Source: Acidobacteriota bacterium (GTDB lineage: Bacteria; Acidobacteriota; Terriglobia; Bryobacterales; Bryobacteraceae). Taken from it: a stretch of DNA of 6,850 nt. The translations under genes were made by a program, and so were the position numbers. Below the pieces are notes generated by a model that searched no databases, was not told the origin of the DNA, and saw nothing but the letters and a program-made list of their open reading frames with translations. Within the stretch, counting starts at the first letter, position 1. The number at the start of each line of letters is the position of its first letter. Positions 5,969 through 6,850 of this stretch are shown here, piece after piece. The stretch covers positions 1-6,850 of the forward strand of contig JAEZIJ010000196.1 of NCBI GenBank assembly GCA_023436715.1. The letters run 5' to 3'.

Positions 5969-6769
5969 ATGCGCAGATGCTTTCCCCTCGCGCTGGCAAT
6001 TATCTCGGTTTCAACTTTCTCCGCCACCGGTGCGGATAAACTTACCGGCGAGCAGCGGGTCGAACTGATCCGCGGGCTGACGGCCGAATACGCCACCGTC
6101 AAGGCGCAATTGCCGCGATCGAAGAAATCTCTTGAATTCAACAGCACCGGTGAATACGACAGGAAAGCCTGGGACTCGGCCGGGCGGGAATTCGGCCCGG
6201 CGGCCCGTGTCGGCGACCTCGTGCAAGTCACGAAGATCGACATCGAAGGCAACAAGATCGTGATGGCGATCAACGGGGGCTTCAACAGCGGCAAGCCGAA
6301 GTGGTGGCAGCGCGTTGAGGTCGGGATGGGCTCGAGCGGCCGGACCACGCCGGTCGGCCAGCAGCAGACCAACGCGCCCGGGGGAACGTCCATCGCGCTC
6401 CTATTCCATGGGCCGGTACCGCCGCTCAAGGCGGACCAGATAAAGAAAATGCTCGCGCCGGTTCTCGATTTCGAAAAGCGCACAGTGACCGAGACCTTCA
6501 TGGAAAGTCTGCCCCCGGAGTTCCAGCAGGCCGTAAAGGAGAAGCGCGCGGTCGAAGGCATGAACCGCGAGCAGGTCGTCTTCGCTCTCGGCAAGCCGGT
6601 ACGCAAGGTCCGCGAGGTGAAGGACGGCATGGAACTGGAGGATTGGATCTACGGTAACCCTCCCGGCCGGATCGTGTTTGTCACCTTCAACGGCGACAAA
6701 GTCGTCAAGGTAAAAGAAGACTACGCCGGACTGGGCGCGTCAGCGCCGCCCACGCGCGATCCGCGGTGA
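5969..6769 (+). CDS. Exported protein of unknown function with BamE/SmpA-like C-terminal region
   Basis: A 266-residue protein. Residues 1-22 form a classic signal peptide (MRR, hydrophobic core PLALAIISVS, then SATGA before DK), with no lipobox, so the product is probably periplasmic. The middle (about 75-180) has a strand-rich VGDLVQVTKIDIEGNKIVMAI stretch, then a Gly/Thr/Gln-rich low-complexity part (119-140), and shows no family I recognise. The C-terminus (about 195-250) reads EGMNREQVVFALGKP...W-IYG...IVFVTFNGDKVVKVK, matching the pattern of BamE/SmpA-type folds (G-x3-EqV-x3-lGkP, then W-x-Y and F-x-GdkVv-x-V). BamE is normally a small outer-membrane lipoprotein, so this is at most a BamE-like module in a larger protein. 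It is third in the kinase cluster, 28 bases after the protease. The tail (256-266) is Pro/Ala/Arg-rich. The real function is unknown. Confidence 0.88.
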   Translation: MRRCFPLALAIISVSTFSATGADKLTGEQRVELIRGLTAEYATVKAQLPRSKKSLEFNSTGEYDRKAWDSAGREFGPAARVGDLVQVTKIDIEGNKIVMAINGGFNSGKPKWWQRVEVGMGSSGRTTPVGQQQTNAPGGTSIALLFHGPVPPLKADQIKKMLAPVLDFEKRTVTETFMESLPPEFQQAVKEKRAVEGMNREQVVFALGKPVRKVREVKDGMELEDWIYGNPPGRIVFVTFNGDKVVKVKEDYAGLGASAPPTRDPR

Positions 6770-6794
6770 AAGAAACCAAACCGCTCCGTTGAAA

Positions 6795-6814
6795 GAGTCA
6801 CGGTCGACTCCGTG
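6795..6814. repeat. Overlapping alternative 5-bp hairpins
   Basis: GAGTC (6795-6799) can pair with GACTC (6806-6810), and CACGG (6799-6803) can pair with CCGTG (6810-6814); the two folds exclude each other. They lie between the last gene and the REP-like element and may simply be its flank. There is no T-run, so neither is a standard intrinsic terminator. Confidence 0.4.
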
Positions 6815-6850
6815 GGACAGGCCTCCTGGCCTGTCCGGACAGGCCAGGAG
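6815..6850. repeat. REP-like hairpin followed by its inverted, window-truncated copy
   Basis: GGACAGGCC (6815-6823) and GGCCTGTCC (6828-6836) form a perfect 9-bp stem with loop TCCT. Immediately after, GGACAGGCCAGGAG (6837-6850) is the exact reverse complement of 6823-6836, so a second hairpin in the opposite orientation starts and runs off the window. This head-to-head arrangement is typical of REP/BIME elements mobilised by RAYT-type TnpA proteins. It lies 45 bases after the last stop codon and may also stabilise the 3' end of that transcript. No T-run follows the first stem. Confidence 0.8.

Noticed and set aside
5314..6630. A 438-codon minus-strand frame opposite the protease and exported protein genes
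   Set aside because: It spans two convincing plus-strand genes and their spacer and shows no plausible domain or ribosome site. It is a shadow of their codon bias.
6815..6836. Rho-independent terminator of the kinase cluster
   Set aside because: The stem is perfect and GC-rich but no T-run follows; the next bases begin an inverted copy of the element. A terminating effect is possible but not shown.

Overview
The window is GC-rich bacterial DNA from a double-membraned (Gram-negative type) organism. The envelope genes support this: a MacA-like adaptor that would need an outer-membrane partner, and a BamE-like exported protein. The repeat style suggests an Acidobacteriota member, perhaps of the Solibacter/Bryobacter type. 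The clues are the ggacaggcc/ggcctgtcc hairpin pair at the right edge and the 71-bp unit containing 'gccctgatacaaagccgcgg' at the left edge. That placement rests on memory of similar repeats and is an inference.

Layout. Bases 1-171 hold a 71-bp tandem repeat (two full units and a 29-bp partial unit) ending one base from a stop codon. Bases 173-3922 on the minus strand form a tight three-gene operon, read right to left: a MacA/HlyD-type membrane fusion protein (2702-3922), a MacB/FtsX-type ABC permease (1432-2688) and a paralogous permease (173-1426). The gaps are 13 and 5 bases. No ATPase gene lies in the window. Bases 3923-4081 are a divergent intergenic region with several short dyads, one a 19-bp candidate operator touching a TATATT box just before the kinase start. 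Bases 4082-6769 on the plus strand hold a second cluster: a GHMP-family sugar kinase (4082-5086), a CPBP-family intramembrane protease overlapping it by ATGA (5083-5940), and an exported protein with a BamE/SmpA-like C-terminus (5969-6769). Bases 6770-6850 carry short dyads and a REP-like hairpin followed by the start of its inverted copy.

How the genes work together. The minus-strand set should build a tripartite efflux or envelope-export pump: two permeases, probably a heterodimer, plus a periplasmic adaptor, powered by an ATPase encoded elsewhere. The plus-strand set is probably one transcript (4-base overlap, then a 28-base gap), but its members do not belong to one known pathway. A role in envelope or glycan metabolism is only a guess. 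Nothing here amounts to a clearly new system. The most checkable oddities are the missing ATPase, the Arg-to-His change in the CPBP motif, the candidate operator and the two repeat families.
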